From positions 2,782,631 through 2,846,630 of the forward strand of contig JAJEKV010000037.1 in assembly GCA_021234155.1 (NCBI GenBank): a stretch of DNA of 64,000 nt, written 5' to 3'. The DNA comes from Isoetes taiwanensis. Its lineage: Eukaryota; Streptophyta; Lycopodiopsida; Isoetales; Isoetaceae. Shown in pieces: positions 44,557-56,883 of the stretch. Each line of letters opens with the position of its first letter. Position 1 is the stretch's first letter. A program made the position numbers and the translations under genes. Below the pieces are notes generated by a model. The model saw nothing but the letters and a program-made list of their open reading frames with translations, was not told the origin of the DNA and did not search any database.

Positions 44557-45934
44557 TTAGAGAGGCTTGCTCATGCTTCCTTGAAGTCTCGGTCCGATGG
44601 CATCATTTCTTCTATCTTCTTGCCACTCACTGGTGAGTGTTGATATGGCATTGCAATGGGCCCTCGCCTCCAATGGCCTTTGAGAGAGAGCATCCGCAAC
44701 CACGTTCGATTTCAACGGCTTATAGACGATCTCAAAGTCATATTCTTTGAGGAATTCCATCCACCTCCTTTGTCTCAAATTTAGGAGTGGTTGTGTAAAG
44801 ATATATTGGAGGCTCTGGTGGTCTGCGTCCAGCTGCAACTTCCTACCTAGCAGGTAGTGCCTCCAAATACGCAGGGCTCTCACTATGGCCAAGAGTTCTT
44901 GGTCGTGCGTCGAGTAGCATTGCTCGACATCGAGTTCATCTTCTTCGAATCATAAGCAACTACTCTTTCCTCCTGCATAAGAACTCCCCTGTTGCTAGCT
45001 TACTAGTTTCCGTTGCCACCAACTTGTCCTTGCTTGGATCTGGGATGGTAAGCACTGGTGCTGTTATTAATGTCTCTTTGAGCTTCTCAAAATAAGATTG
45101 GACATTCTTAAGCCAATGTTGCACTCAATCTTTCACCTTCTTATTCTTAGTGAGGTCCGACAAAGGGGACGCCCACTTAGCGAAGTCCTTTACAAACTTG
45201 CGATAGTACCCTGCCAAGCCAAGGAAGCTTCTTACTTCTGCCACATTCTTTGGTGCTGGCCAATCCACTATGGCTTCTATCTTCACTGGATCTATTGAGA
45301 TTCCTTCATCTATAACTACATGCCCCAAGTATTCCACTCTACCTGTTGCAAAGTGACACTTTGAGAGTTTAGCGTATAAGCGATGCTGCCTTAGCTTTTC
45401 TAACACTCTCCTCAAATGTAGGACATGTTCCTCCATGGACTTGCTATAGGTTAGGATGTCATTGAAAAAGATAATGACGAATTCATCCAAAAATTCTCTG
45501 TAGATATCATTCATTAGCCTCATGAATGTTGCTGAAGCATTCAATAATCCGAAAGGCATTACCGCGAATTCATAATGACGATATCGCGTTCTGAAAGCAA
45601 TTTTATGAATATCTTCTTCCCTGATCCTTATTATGTGATAGCCTGACCTTAGATCAATCTTGGAGAAGACCTTTGCTCCCTGCAGCTGGTCCATCAGGTC
45701 GTCTGCCCTAGGCAAGGCATATTTATTCTTTACCATTTGCTTATTCAGTTGATGGTAATCTATGCACATTCTTAGACTTCCATCCTTCTTCTTCACAAAA
45801 AGGATTGGTGCCTCGAAGGGTGACACACTTGCCCTGATGAACCTGAGCTCAAGAACTTCTTGTAACTGCTTCTTGAGCTCAACTAGCTCTGGAGTACTCA
45901 TCCCGTAGGGGGGCCTTGCTGGTAGGCTTAGCAT
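44557..45934 (-). pseudogene. Gypsy reverse transcriptase and RNase H, catalytic aspartate changed
   Basis: RT at 45125-45934 shows [35 protein letters not shown] and VEYLGHVV. The catalytic box reads [17 protein letters not shown] where D-D is expected, so polymerase activity would be lost. RNase H at 44557-44892 keeps LQLDADHQSLQYIF, RQRRWMEFLKEYDFEI and VVADALSQR. RT and RNase H are separated by frame breaks between 44890 and 45125. Confidence 0.87.
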
Positions 45935-46182
45935 CTGGTGCTAGTGATCTCACACTCCACGCCCATATAGGGTAGTAACTGACGGATTTCATCCGTAAAC
46001 ACATCATGAAACTCCTTGATTAGCCTTGCTATTGGCCTAGGCAATTGGTTCAATCTTGGCTCGCTTTTCTGCTCCTGACTGGGCTCAATTGCCTCTAGGC
46101 TAAGGATATACTCCACTCTATCCTTAATTAAGCTTTCCTGCAATTGCTTTAAGGAGATGCACTGCATGGCTGAAATTACTTT

Positions 46183-46737
46183 CTAACCTTTGACTATGAA
46201 GCGATGCCCGTCTGATACCGTCATGGAGTTCTCATTCCTGTCGCAGTCGTTCATTGCTTTGGTTGGTCTTAGGAACTCCATTCCCACTATTAGGTCATAC
46301 TTCCCAATATCCATTACCTCCGCACCCATAGACCATTTGCTTCCACTAAGGTCTATATCGAAGCTGATTCTCCTCCCCTTAGTGTGGCGGATAGCACCAC
46401 TTGCCATGCTGACCAGTCTTGGCTTGGACTTTAAAGTCTTGTTCTTCATGAGGGCAGCTAATCTTGGAGAGGCAAAATTATGTGAGCTACCTGTGTCTAT
46501 TAGAACTACATAGGGCTTGCTATCGATAATTCCCTCTGCCGAAATGACTGTGGACTGATTTTTAACCTTCCCTGACTCAATGGTAGCACAGACTCTACAC
46601 TCACCTTCAATATAATCCTGAGGTTCTTGCTGGCCGTCTTCCTCGTCATCCCCTTCAGTCGGTGACTCCCAGTCGATGAGCTCTGCTAATGCTGCCCCGG
46701 CTGGAAACATCTGAAGCCCAATTTCTTCTTTATACAT
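46183..46737 (-). pseudogene. Gypsy aspartic protease
   Basis: It contains VVLIDTGSSHNFASPRLA, with the D-T-G active site, and a later YDLIVGMEFLRP, matching the paired motifs of Gypsy proteases. It would cleave the polyprotein. It lies between gag and RT in a frame of its own in this decayed copy. Confidence 0.85.
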
Positions 46738-46777
46738 TCTTCTCTCTTCCCTTTTGGGATGCTGTCCAGAAAGAATC

Positions 46778-47700
46778 TTACTGATTTGCCCCCTGGACCT
46801 CCCTGTTGTTTTTGCTCCCCATATACCCTTTTCTATCTGCCTTCCCTTGGTATTGGCTTCCTACTGTCGTAGAAGGTGCTTGCCTGGATTGATACGGTCC
46901 TGTTGACTTCCCTTTGTATGCTAGTTGTTTCTGCCCTGGAGTTATTGGCGCGGTCCAACCTATAGAATTGCTGGATCTGTTTGCTCGTGTGTGATCTTGG
47001 GACGTAATGCTTGCGGAAAGCCTTACTGAAGGTTCTGAATATGCAATTATTTCTTCTTTATTTGACTTGGCGTAACCCTTCCACCAAATCCGGGCTGGCC
47101 CAATTAGGTTTGTTATTGCTACCTTCCCTATGTCCTTGTCCATTCCATATAAATTCCCAAACTCTTCCATTTCATCCAACCAATCTTCTGCTTCCATTCC
47201 TGACTATCCTTGCCCGAGAAGTGGCCCAATTTCCTTGTTTTCATATATTGCTCATTGCACTATCCACCTTCTTTTGATAGTCCTCTGTCCTTCGGTTCTT
47301 GTCCCTGCTCTGGGAAGTATCTGACCCACTTCTCGAACTACTTCGAGATTCACTCCCGGTAGTGTCTGATCGGCTACAGCTAGAAGGAGATGGACTCCTC
47401 CTACTTCTTTTTCTCCTCTTGTTCTTCTCGAGTGTCTGGACTTCTTCCCTCTTTGGATAAGGAGCTTCATCTAGACCTCTTGTGGTGGAGATGGCATCGG
47501 TTTATATTTTTGGGCATGCATCAATGGTATGGCCCACTGTGTTGCATTTGGTTCTTCATCCGTGTCAGCCTTGTGTTCATTGCTCCAACTATCATCTCTT
47601 GCTCTTCATACTGCTCTCGGCCGAACAAGTTCCTGGGCTACCATTGATGTTGCCGAGCCTGACCTTGGGACTCTGAGCCGATGTTTCTGGCTGCAAGTAT
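46778..47700 (-). pseudogene. Gypsy gag remnant
   Basis: The gag core is visible at 47090-47200 (AEDWLDEMEEFGNLYGMDKD … GPARIWWKGYAKS). Further upstream are glutamine-rich pieces of the N-terminal region (EQYEEQEMIVGAMNTRL near 47560-47610) in other frames. Zinc knuckles were not seen. Several frame changes make the reading discontinuous. Confidence 0.75.
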
Positions 47701-47919
47701 TAGCCACCATGGTTGTTATTTAAAGTTATACATCATATAACATCATTTATAGGTTAATTGTGTTAGCCATAAAAGAAATCAAGTTAAAATTCAACTTATA
47801 AGTTAACAATGGGTTATGACAGCTGATACATCAGAAGCTTGTACATTATAGAGAAATAGATAAGAGTAGACAAAAGTTTAAAATATCCTTATACATATAG
47901 TAATACAGAGAAACAAGGG

Positions 47920-49010
47920 GGTGTTTCATCGTCGAGAGCCCTTCATGGACTTGAAGAAATTCTTCATGTCCCTGAGGTCAGAGGCCCTTGCCGACATTAT
48001 GCAGGATGTTTCTGGATGATCCGCCTTCGAGAGCTCGAGTCATTTGAGGTGGTGGAAGTGGAGATGTTGTAGCCGCTACGACCATCATTGGCGCATCTCT
48101 TAGGTGGCCCCTGGCGAAGTCGAGGCTATAGAGTACTATGGATCTTTTGAAGAGAATGACATGATCCGTGTTGTCCCTCAACTTGGCGTGCTGCCCGAAC
48201 CCTGAGAGTGCTATCAAGAGTGTTATGGTCTCCTCCCCTCATGGGCTGAACTCCCTGTGGAAGACTATGACTGGGAGATAGTATCGAAGTGCCTTCCCGA
48301 ATCCCGCCACCTTCGACCCTGTGCCCTTCCTTTGAGCGGCTCCACCGTAGACGTCCAGTGCTAGGAGGTCTTCATGGTCCCTCCACATGGTTGTTGCACT
48401 GTCTAGATTGATGCTGCTAGATGCCTCCCGCATGTTTCGTGCTCAAACGGGTTGGTTAGAGCTTGGGCCCCTCCCTGATTTGTACAACCTGCTTTGGATC
48501 GATTAAAACTCTTCCTCTGGAATAACTGGCGGCTGTCGGAGATACAATTCCCTTATGTATTCATATGCTGCTACATCCCTTGGGACTTCTTGGTATGAAT
48601 AGTCGATGAAGTTGCTTTGCTATTCCTTTGCAATCAGACTAAGAGCTCGTCGATCCTGAGCCCTTCTTCTAAGCAGTATAGAAGATGGAGGATGTCATTT
48701 GCAAGGATGTATTCCTCCCCTTCGATCACTATCGGAGATAGTGCTGTAATGCAGATGGGTGGTTTGTTGGCCCGCCTGATGTCTTCATTGTGCCTTGCTA
48801 TTTGCCTCTCCATTCTTGCTGCTTCCCTGCTCTTCCAATCTTGATCATCCTCCCCTTCCTGTTCATAGTCTTGCTCGATCTGGAGTGCCGTGGTAGACAT
48901 ATTCTGAGGTGGATCTAGTCTTGATCTACCCTGGTGTTGAGTGGTGCAATGTCCAAGGGTTGGATCAAAGGCTTCCAAGTGTCTTGAAGATGCCATTGTT
49001 GCTTGAGAAG
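47920..49010 (-). pseudogene. Decayed ORF of unknown family upstream of the Gypsy gag
   Basis: On the minus strand a product of roughly 350 codons can be followed. It starts at a possible MASSRHLEAF (ATG near 48996), continues through EEYILANDILHLLYCLEEGL, a frameshift near 48640, YSYQEVPRDVAAYEYIRELY, HEDLLALDVYGGAAQRKG and LFKRSIVLYSLDFARGHL. After another frame change it ends near 47920 in ASDLRDMKNFFKSMKGSRR and a stop. Three in-frame stops interrupt it. It shows none of the motifs of gag, protease, RT or integrase. About 200 bp of AT-rich DNA separates it from the Gypsy gag. It might be an extra ORF of the element, captured host DNA or an old viral insertion; sequence alone does not decide. 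Confidence 0.5.
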
Positions 49011-49113
49011 TCCATAGCACATTTGCTAGAGTTCTACAGGGCAATTTACAATTTTTGCTCACATGGATGTGCTGCCGTAGGAGTCGGCATGGACACCTTA
49101 AAATTGCACGCAA

Positions 49114-50148
49114 TCGTGCACCTCGGGTTAGGCATTAGGCAACCCTGCTAAAAATTGGAGAAGTCTTCCTTTCTATTGAATTGTTTTCTTGCCCTTTCAT
49201 ATCATTGATGAATTCCTTCGAGATGGCAGTTTGCGGAGTTCATGGATCAAACTTTGAAAGGTGAACTTAATTCAATTCTTCAAATATGCATATATATAAT
49301 GTGGTTAACTATCAACAGAAATTACAAGTCCTTGGTATTGTCAAATTAAATATAAGTTCCACAACTAACACAATATTTACTGCTATCATGGAACATATTT
49401 ATAATAACTGCTAGTATGACAGAGATTGTGTGCCCTAGCAAGTTGGTTTGTTCGGAGCTGATGGTGCATCCGTAATAAGATTAGTTCAGGCATGAGAATA
49501 AGATTGTACTTGCTCCTTACCTGCATGTGATTCATGATATGAGCTATCGCATCAAACTTTGGTGTCTAAGCTCAATCATTTGATTGAAATCTCGCGAAAG
49601 ATGAGCGTATATGTATTCCCCAATACAATATAGCAAGGAAGGTGATGCAAGCCCAATTTGAACAAGTATATGTTGATGACGAACCAAGGAGCTGAGTTGC
49701 TTATGGCGCAAGTTGGTTTAGATTGAACCTACCAAAGCTTCTTGTGTAGGGGAGTCTTTTGTGTAGAAGGTAGCATATGCATTGCATTAATTGTGCAGAA
49801 GCCAATTGGAGGAGGATGGCGGCTTAAAAGTTCAGATTTCAAGATGGGAGATTTTAAATGATGAGGTAGGGGAGGTGGAACATGAGATGAAGTAGGTAAG
49901 TTCTTTTCTATGACATTAATGTGACATTAATTTACTCTTGGCATATAGGTTTGAAATGCATTATCTGATCTCGATTTCCACCAAATGTTCAGATGATACG
50001 CCTGGCATCATAGATTATACGTCTCAAACTCAATACATGCTCGATATTGACGCAAATACAATGGTGTAAGATGATGCACAGAATGGAGGATGGGCCCCTT
50101 ATTTTTTTTTTTAAGGCACTTCTATTTTTTGCCATGTAAGGTGCGTGG
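49114..50148. other. Intergenic, nothing recognised
   Basis: No coding sequence, RNA gene or LTR was recognised between the decayed ORF and the foldback element. Confidence 0.5.
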
Positions 50149-50149
50149 C

Positions 50150-51391
50150 CGGTGCCTTTTTTGGCTCCTCAAATCGGGTTCACATGGACTAAAATCGCTT
50201 TGCGATTTTGGGAAAATCGCTTAAGCCGCATTTTTCAATTCTTGTAAAATCGCTTTTTTTCAAAGAAAGTGAAAATCGCCGCGATTTTTCACTCTCCGTC
50301 AGCCGGAAGGGGATCACCGCCGGTGGTTTTAAAAACTCTGCCCGTGGGTTTTAAAAAAGAAAATCGCTTTTGCATTTTCAAAAGTCACCAAGACGCGATA
50401 TGTCAGTCACACGCCAAAAAAAATTTGAAAATTGCTTTGCTTTATTTTCGCGTCTACCAAAAGAAAAGAAAAAAAAAATGAAAATCGCTAGTTTATTTTT
50501 GAATTCAATATAAAACAAAGCCCTCATGGGTACCATATATGCGGGGGCAGGCGCCGTTTATCCGGCTTCAGAGTATCGCTTCAGAAGTTCCCCGAAGTTC
50601 TCCCCAAGATAGGTACCTTGTTTGATAGGGTTTGTTAGAATGAAGCACGCTTCTTGAAATGTAGAAATGTAGGTTAATGTATGCCGAATGTAGAATGTAG
50701 GTTAATGTATGCCGAATATGCCGTAAGCATAATGTATAGATAAAATGAGTTTAGAATTGATTACCGCGAACCATAAACATGAAGCGCCTATGACAAGAAG
50801 CTCCTTTATGAATGCAAGATTTTTCTTTGCCTAAGCAAAACACGCCAGACCTATTGTTTCTAAATTAATTTCCAAAGGTAATTGATTCTAATACTCATTT
50901 TATCGATTCTAATACTTCCAACGACTCATCGCAACCATAAATATAAGAATTGCAACCTGCTCCTACCTTCAAAAATTAACTTATGGGAAAGCTTGCAAAA
51001 TCGCTTTGAGCCAAACCCAAACAAGTCGAAAAAATAAAGGGAAGTGCAAAGACGCCGAACAATGAAGGGAAAATCGCTTTTCCTTTTATTATATTTTTTT
51101 TTCGCAAAAGGTGAAAATCCTTGAAAATCGCTTAAAAGCGATTTTAATTTTTTTTTATTTTTGGCGGTAGCGCTACAGTCCCGCGACGACTCCGTGGCGG
51201 CCAGTCCGCGGCGTCTTGACGCGGCGTCCCGATTTCATGCAGCCATGCGGATCCATCCAATCCCGGACCCGTCGCGGTGATAGGTCTGCGGTTTTCCCAA
51301 GCATGCCCTTTCAAAGGAAAATCGCTATCGCCCAAAATCTTAAGCGATTTGCTTGGCGCCAGGGACCCCAATTTGGGGAGCCAAAAAGACC
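50150..51391. mobile_element. Foldback/MITE-like element saturated with AAAATCGC
   Basis: Ends are inverted copies: CTTTTTTGGCTCCTCAAATC near 50156 on the left, and the complement CTTTTTGGCTCCCCAAATT from the right end near 51387. CCGGTGC occurs just outside or at both ends (50149-50155 and 51392-51398) and may be the target duplication. Inside, AAAATCGC or its complement GCGATTTT occurs ten or more times. At about 51122 two 10-bp arms AAAATCGCTT form a near-perfect hairpin around AA. No transposase is encoded. It lies about 260 bp upstream of the glycerol kinase ATG and could affect that promoter. Confidence 0.6.
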
Positions 51392-51649
51392 CCGGTGCAG
51401 GGCTGTTATGCAAGTGTGATAAAATAGGGGGTAGGCACCTGAAAAGTCAAGCATTATTTTGGTCCCCCACATGGGGCCATTAAGGTAGTATTAAAAAATT
51501 TGAGGGGATAGACATTATCCAGCTGGGCCCTGTAATGGCGTCAACCTTGGTCCCACGTCAGCACCCCTGGAAGGAGGGACGGCATCTTTAAAAAAGCGCC
51601 CAAATTAGCTGGACCAGGATCGCGCCCTCGACCGAGCAAGCTTTTAGCT

Positions 51650-53856
51650 ATGGCGTACTGCCCTGCTTATGTTGCCGCTATCGACCAGGGAACTACCAGT
51701 ACCCGTTTCATTGTTTACGATCGTCACGCTAAGGCCGTTGCTTCCCATCAGCTGGAATTCACGCAGATTTATCCTGAACCTGGGTATTCAGCTGTCACTT
51801 CTCTCGCCATTTTTCATTTCCATTTCTCATTTTCATTTCTTGATCAGCTTGTACGTTTGTCTTTCATTCCGATCTTGTTAAGTGGTAAGAGAAACTTTGA
51901 AATTCGTGTGCTTTTTTACTTGTTCAGCTGAGAAAGATGGCCTGTTAAGACTGTCGGTAGACTTCCTATTCTGTCTTTATTTTGTAACGAGCAGATCTTT
52001 GAGATTTATTATAATTACCAAGATTATAGCATTTGCAGGAATTTAGAGCAGTTTAGCGGTTGGCATGTTTTCTCGTAAGCTGCATCACATGTAATGCCAT
52101 ATGTAGAACCATATGCTTGTTTTATTTTATCAGTGCTGAATCAAGATGTAAGTCAACGCCTGTAATTAGTTTTATCCTAACAACCTTGGTTTAACATGTA
52201 AGTCCATGCCTCGATGTTAATGACTTCACTTATTTCATGCTACGTATTTTGTAAATCAATCACCTGCACTTTACAGATGGGTAGAACACGATCCCATGGA
52301 AATTTTGGAGACTATAAAAGATTGCATGGAAGCTACCTATATAAAAGCAGGAAAAAAAGGGCTTACAATTGAAGCAAACCTTAAAGCAATTGGCATTACC
52401 AATCAAAGAGAGACAAGCATAATTTGGAGCAAGAGTACTGGGAAGCCATTTTACAATGCAATTGTATGGATGGATACAAGAACTACTCCAATCTGCAGGT
52501 TTCTATCCATCATTGTCTTCACTTTCAATCTTGTCTTGCATTATCTGATGAACTATGCGATTGTAGGCGCCTAGAGAAAATCTTGTCTGGGGGTCGTACG
52601 CACTTTGTGGGAGTTACAGGGCTTCCCATCAGTACTTATTTCAGTGCATTAAAATTAATATGGTTATTGGAATCAGTCCCTGAAGTGAAAGAAGCAGTGG
52701 AAAAGGGGGATGCCCTTTTTGGCACTGTTGATACATGGATTATTTGGAACATGACAGGAGGGGTATCTGGTGGGTTGCATGTTACAGATTGCTCAAATGC
52801 TTCTAGGACAATGCTAATGAACCTGAAGAGTTTGCAATGGGATAAAGAAACCCTAGAAACATTGGGCATACCAGAGAATGTTCTTCCACGTATCATCAGC
52901 AATGCAGAAGTAATTGGTAGTGTTGCAGATGGATGGCCTTCAGCAGGTATTTCTTTGGCTGGCTGTCTTGGGGATCAACATTCAGCAATGCTTGGCCAGC
53001 GATGCAAGGTAATGGAAGCTAAGAGTACATATGGAACTGGATGCTTCATTTTACTAAATACAGGAGAGGAAGTTGTGTTCTCTAAGCATGGATTGCTTAC
53101 AACAGTGGCCTTCAAGCTAGGCTCAGATGCACCTACATACTATGCTCTAGAAGGGTCAATTGCCATAGCTGGAGCTGCAGTGCAATGGTTAAGAGATAAT
53201 TTAGGAATTATTAAATGTGCAGCTGACATTGAAGATTTGGCCAAAAGTGTTGATAGTGCAGGAGGTGTATATTTTGTTCCTGCATTTAGTGGGTTATTTG
53301 CACCAAGGTGGCGAGATGATGCACGTGGAGTATGTGTTGGAATAACCCGTTTCACAAACAAGGCACACCTTGCCCGTGCTGTGCTTGAAAGCATGTGCTT
53401 TCAGGCAAAGGAAGTTCTTTTAGCTATGTTCTCAGATGCAGATTTTAACGACCATAACAGTTTTTCTTTGAGAGTAGATGGAGGAGCTACTGTCAACAAT
53501 TTGCTGATGCAAATTCAGGTAATTGCACAAGATATTGCGATGGCAATGAATTTTATCTCTCTTAATCTGAATGTTATATCTGTGATATGCAGGCAGATTT
53601 ATTGGGCAGTGCTGTGGTAAGGCCTTCTGACATTGAAACAACAGCCCTTGGTGCAGCTTATGCTGCAGGACTAGCTGTTGGTCTATGGGATTATTCAGAT
53701 CTGCTTCTGGACTCAGCTAAGGACACAGGTGTAACTAAAATGGAGCCTGGTGCAACCGTATTCCTTCCCAAGATACCAAAGGAAGAAAGGGAAAAGAGAT
53801 ATGTTTGCTGGTGCAAGGCAGTTGAAAGATCTTTTGATCTTTCAAACTTAGAATGA
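51650..53856 (+). CDS. NHO1: Glycerol kinase (four exons)
   Basis: It phosphorylates glycerol to glycerol 3-phosphate with ATP, in the cytosol. In Arabidopsis the single gene (NHO1/GLI1) is needed for glycerol use and influences disease resistance. Exons: 51650-51783, 52277-52498, 52567-53518 and 53593-53856; all introns are GT-AG and every join keeps frame (for example PEPG/WVEHDP and TPICR/RLEKI). The product is 523 residues, the usual length. Motifs: [16 protein letters not shown] near the N-terminus, [72 protein letters not shown] and [14 protein letters not shown]…[13 protein letters not shown], matching the FGGY kinase family. No stop or frameshift is seen, so the gene looks functional. 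A foldback element ends about 260 bp upstream. Confidence 0.96.
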
Positions 53857-55463
53857 CTTGTGAATCAATTTACCCACCTAGTGTACCTACTCAATCAGCT
53901 TTGCTTCTACTCTAACCGGCTGTAAGCTAATCCGTTACCATTCATATCAGCCATACTCACACACTTTCTCCCATGTAGATTGCCCAGAACTGATAGTATA
54001 ATGCCTCAGACTTAGGGGATTCACACTCTTGTTGCTAATGAAACTGCATGGTAGCTGTTGCAAGACACCCATGTACAATATATACATAGGAAGGAATAGA
54101 GGAATTTGCCAAAAATTATAAATGCTGATTGTACCAGAATATTTGTTTAAAGCCATCTGTTAGGGAGGAGGAGAAATGGAGGAAACGCTTATGCTTTGTT
54201 CTTATCGCATAACTTATGCTTGAATTCACAAATGATATGCATCTAATTGAATCAGATGACTGGCATTTTTTTAATAGTTATGGCCGTCCAATTTAAAATG
54301 TGCATATCGTCCAGCTTAGCAGAGCAACAGAACTGCCCTGTTATAATCCCTAATAGACGAGGTAACGGCCTTCGAAGAACAAAACCCATGCACCATCTCA
54401 CAAAACCTTACTGACAAAACCTCCTCATCACACAACCTGGATACAAAAGCTTACGTATAAATGCTCAATTAGGTTGCAACCTAACGGAGCATTCATGTTA
54501 GGTGGAAGCAACTTATTAGCTTCAATTCAGGAAGGAACATCAGGTGAACTTTTAAGAATGTAAGGCAAAAATGTCATCTGAAGAATCGTGCTTAAATTTG
54601 CAGAATTTGAAAACACAAGAAATTGCGATGAATCGCTACAGTTCAGGGAAAGAATTTTGTTCACCTGGCCTTGACTGAGAGAACCCATCGGGCAGAACCG
54701 ATTCGGGGAAAGTTCAAAAAAAGAATTTTGTCCACCTGACCTGGCCCGTGGGAATGGTTTCCAGTGGAAACCGGCTAGTCCGAGGCTTCTTGCACGTGCA
54801 CCACGGTAGAGAGAAATATTAAGGGTGGCCACATGTGGCTTTCCCGGCTTCAAGGAAAGACTTTTCACCCAAAAATGGAGGTGGCCTCCGGTTGGTGTCC
54901 GAGGCCAGTCCAGTTTTGAATGTTCCAATCCTGCAGGGGAACACCCAAAATTTTTAGTGTGATCAATCTGTTTTCTCTCTTCGGCAGCTGTTCTTGCCAC
55001 TCTTTCCCTCTCTCGTTCCCCCTCTTGTATCAAATTCATATACGGAGGGGAGGGCCCTGAAGATTGCATGTGGCCACCCCTATTGTCAATCGCATTTTTT
55101 TCCGCACTTCCGCTTTGCCACCTAGCGCCATAACCCCCACGGGTGCACCCGAGAGAAAAACATAGGAACATGTGTCGGTTTTTTTTTGGCCAAAACCGTA
55201 TATATAAATAACTATGGATTATTTTTGCTTGAATTTCCTATCTACACATAGGGGAGGGTGATTGTCCATGGCGGCAGACCCACTCGCGGATGTGGCAAGC
55301 CCGTTCCCACATGTGGCAAATATGTGCTGAGGGTTTTCCTATTTTCGGTTAAACTGTCTGAGGCTGCGGCGATCTGCCTCCGTTTGCACTTGGATGCACC
55401 TGCATGTTCCATCTGGCCATCCACTGAGCTCTCTTTTCCCGCCAGCAGGCTTTTAGGGGGCTT
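53857..55463. other. Glycerol kinase 3' flank and intergenic DNA
   Basis: The 3' untranslated region of glycerol kinase probably covers the first few hundred bases. A 214-codon minus-strand ORF at 54527-55171 has no recognisable family. A small direct repeat AAAGAATTTTGTYCACCTG lies near 54650 and 54722. Nothing else was recognised. Confidence 0.45.
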
Positions 55464-55867
55464 TTAGGCATTGAGGCCCCATTGCCACAGTATAAGCAAG
55501 GTTAAGGAGACGAGCATTGTCCATGCTGACCACCTTCTGAAAGTAGACGATATGTCTGTCAAGGGCCCCCTTTGAAGAGGTAAGTAACCTGTTTCTTGCA
55601 ACAGTATCTGGTATGGGACTGTGGACTTCACCCCCAGGGCCCGTGCCAAGAAAGTTTTCTGCACCTGCTCCAAGTCATTCCAAGTGGCGAGGGAAATCAC
55701 CGGGCCCCAGACCTCGATCCCAGACAAAAGCACAGGTTCCACTAGCACCTTGAATAGGTGCGATTGGTGGGTCCAATCATATAGCTCTACCTTGTGACTA
55801 TTGTTCTCCATTGCATAGAGTGCCTTCCAACCTGCGACGGCTCGCAGCCGGATGGAATTGTCCCAGT

Positions 55868-56557
55868 TCATGGCCGACGGGAATTCCACCTCACATATTT
55901 GTAAGCGGGCACCACTTCGACATGTTGGCCACGGTAAGTGAGGATTGGAGGCCGTGGCTGGCGTGCAGATGATATTAGAACCACCTTGGTTTTGGCTAAG
56001 TTGACACGCATGTAGTCTCCTAGCAAAATGTGTCCAGGGCTGGCTAAGAGGTCCACATCGTCAGCATAGATCAGCTGCCTGGCAATCTGGTGTAGGAGGT
56101 GAGCCCCAGTGCCTCTATTATCAGCGAGCCATCTCTCCAGCTGATCAATATACATGCCAAATAGTGTGGGAGAGAGGGGGCATCCCTGGCGAACCCCGAT
56201 ACTGCTCTCGAATGGTTGGCCTGCTGTTTGCAGCCGGCCGGTGCATGTCTCATATAACCTGTACACCGCGTTCTGCAGTTCGGCAGGGACGTCTAGCTGC
56301 TGCAATCTTGCCCACAGCTTTTCCCGAGGCACAGTGCCAAAAGCCTTGGTGAAGTCTACGAAGCAGTAATACAGATCTTGCCGACGGTTCCTACTGTCCT
56401 CAATCAAAGTCCGCAGCGTGAAGATATGATCTATGGTTGAGTGCCTCGGCCTGAATCCTGCCTGTGTGAGTGCCTGGACTCCTGCTGCCTCTGTCCATCC
56501 TGTCAACTGCCGCCCGAGGATCCCGGCGAGAAGCTTTCCAAACACTGAGCTGATCAT
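55868..56557 (-). pseudogene. LINE reverse transcriptase core
   Basis: An open minus-strand segment covering the fingers and palm of the RT: FGKLLAGILGRQL, GFRPRHSTIDH, FVDFTKAF (the usual D-T is G-T), GVRQGCPLSPTLF, and the YADD catalytic box near 56060. It is cut at its N-terminal side by the MITE at 56562 and continues into the next frame at its C-terminal side near 55870. Confidence 0.88.
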
Positions 56558-56561
56558 GATG

Positions 56562-56883
56562 GGGTAAAAGCATGTTAGGGTGTCCCTTAAAAAGTATTAT
56601 TTAGTGACCAAAAAGGTACCTAAAAAGGTAGCCAGGACTGGGTACTAGGTACCTGCACAATATCTCAATATAAGGTATGTTTTAGAACTTTTTATATACA
56701 TATTGGTCTCCAATAGCATTATCTTTACTTTAACTTTGAATATTACCATGTCCTTGACTTTTATTTTGGATTTTTGTATTAGTTTTAATGAAAAGAAAAA
56801 TGAGAAAGTACCCAGTTCTGAAGTACCTAGTGTATGTACTTTTGCAGGTTCCAAAAGTGGTACACCCTAACATGCTTTTACCC
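56562..56883. mobile_element. 322-bp MITE inserted in the LINE
   Basis: Perfect 22-bp terminal inverted repeats begin GGGTAAAAGCATGTTAGG at 56562 and end in the complement at 56883. The 4-bp word GATG flanks it on both sides (56558-56561 and 56884-56887). The interior is AT-rich and contains GGTACCTAAAA and AAGTACCTAG words, with no coding function. LINE homology resumes on both sides, so the insertion is younger than the LINE. Confidence 0.88.

Larger units (their letters stand above)
43625..47700 (-). mobile_element. Decayed Ty3/Gypsy element, chromovirus-like, LTRs not found
   Basis: Minus-strand order is gag, protease, RT, RNase H, integrase. The integrase motifs (STAYHPQTDGQTE, IISDRDLKF) and RNase H (DADHQSLQYIF) look like chromoviruses. 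It breaks off near 43625, soon after KSVADKHRTARE, so the integrase C-terminus (and any chromodomain) and the 3' LTR are missing. Many frameshifts and stops separate the domains. It is much more decayed than the Gypsy element at the start of the window and from a different lineage. Confidence 0.88.

Noticed and set aside
54527-55171. 214-codon minus-strand ORF
   Set aside because: Long, but in G/C-rich sequence with low-complexity charged stretches and no domain. Not called as a gene without transcript or homology support.
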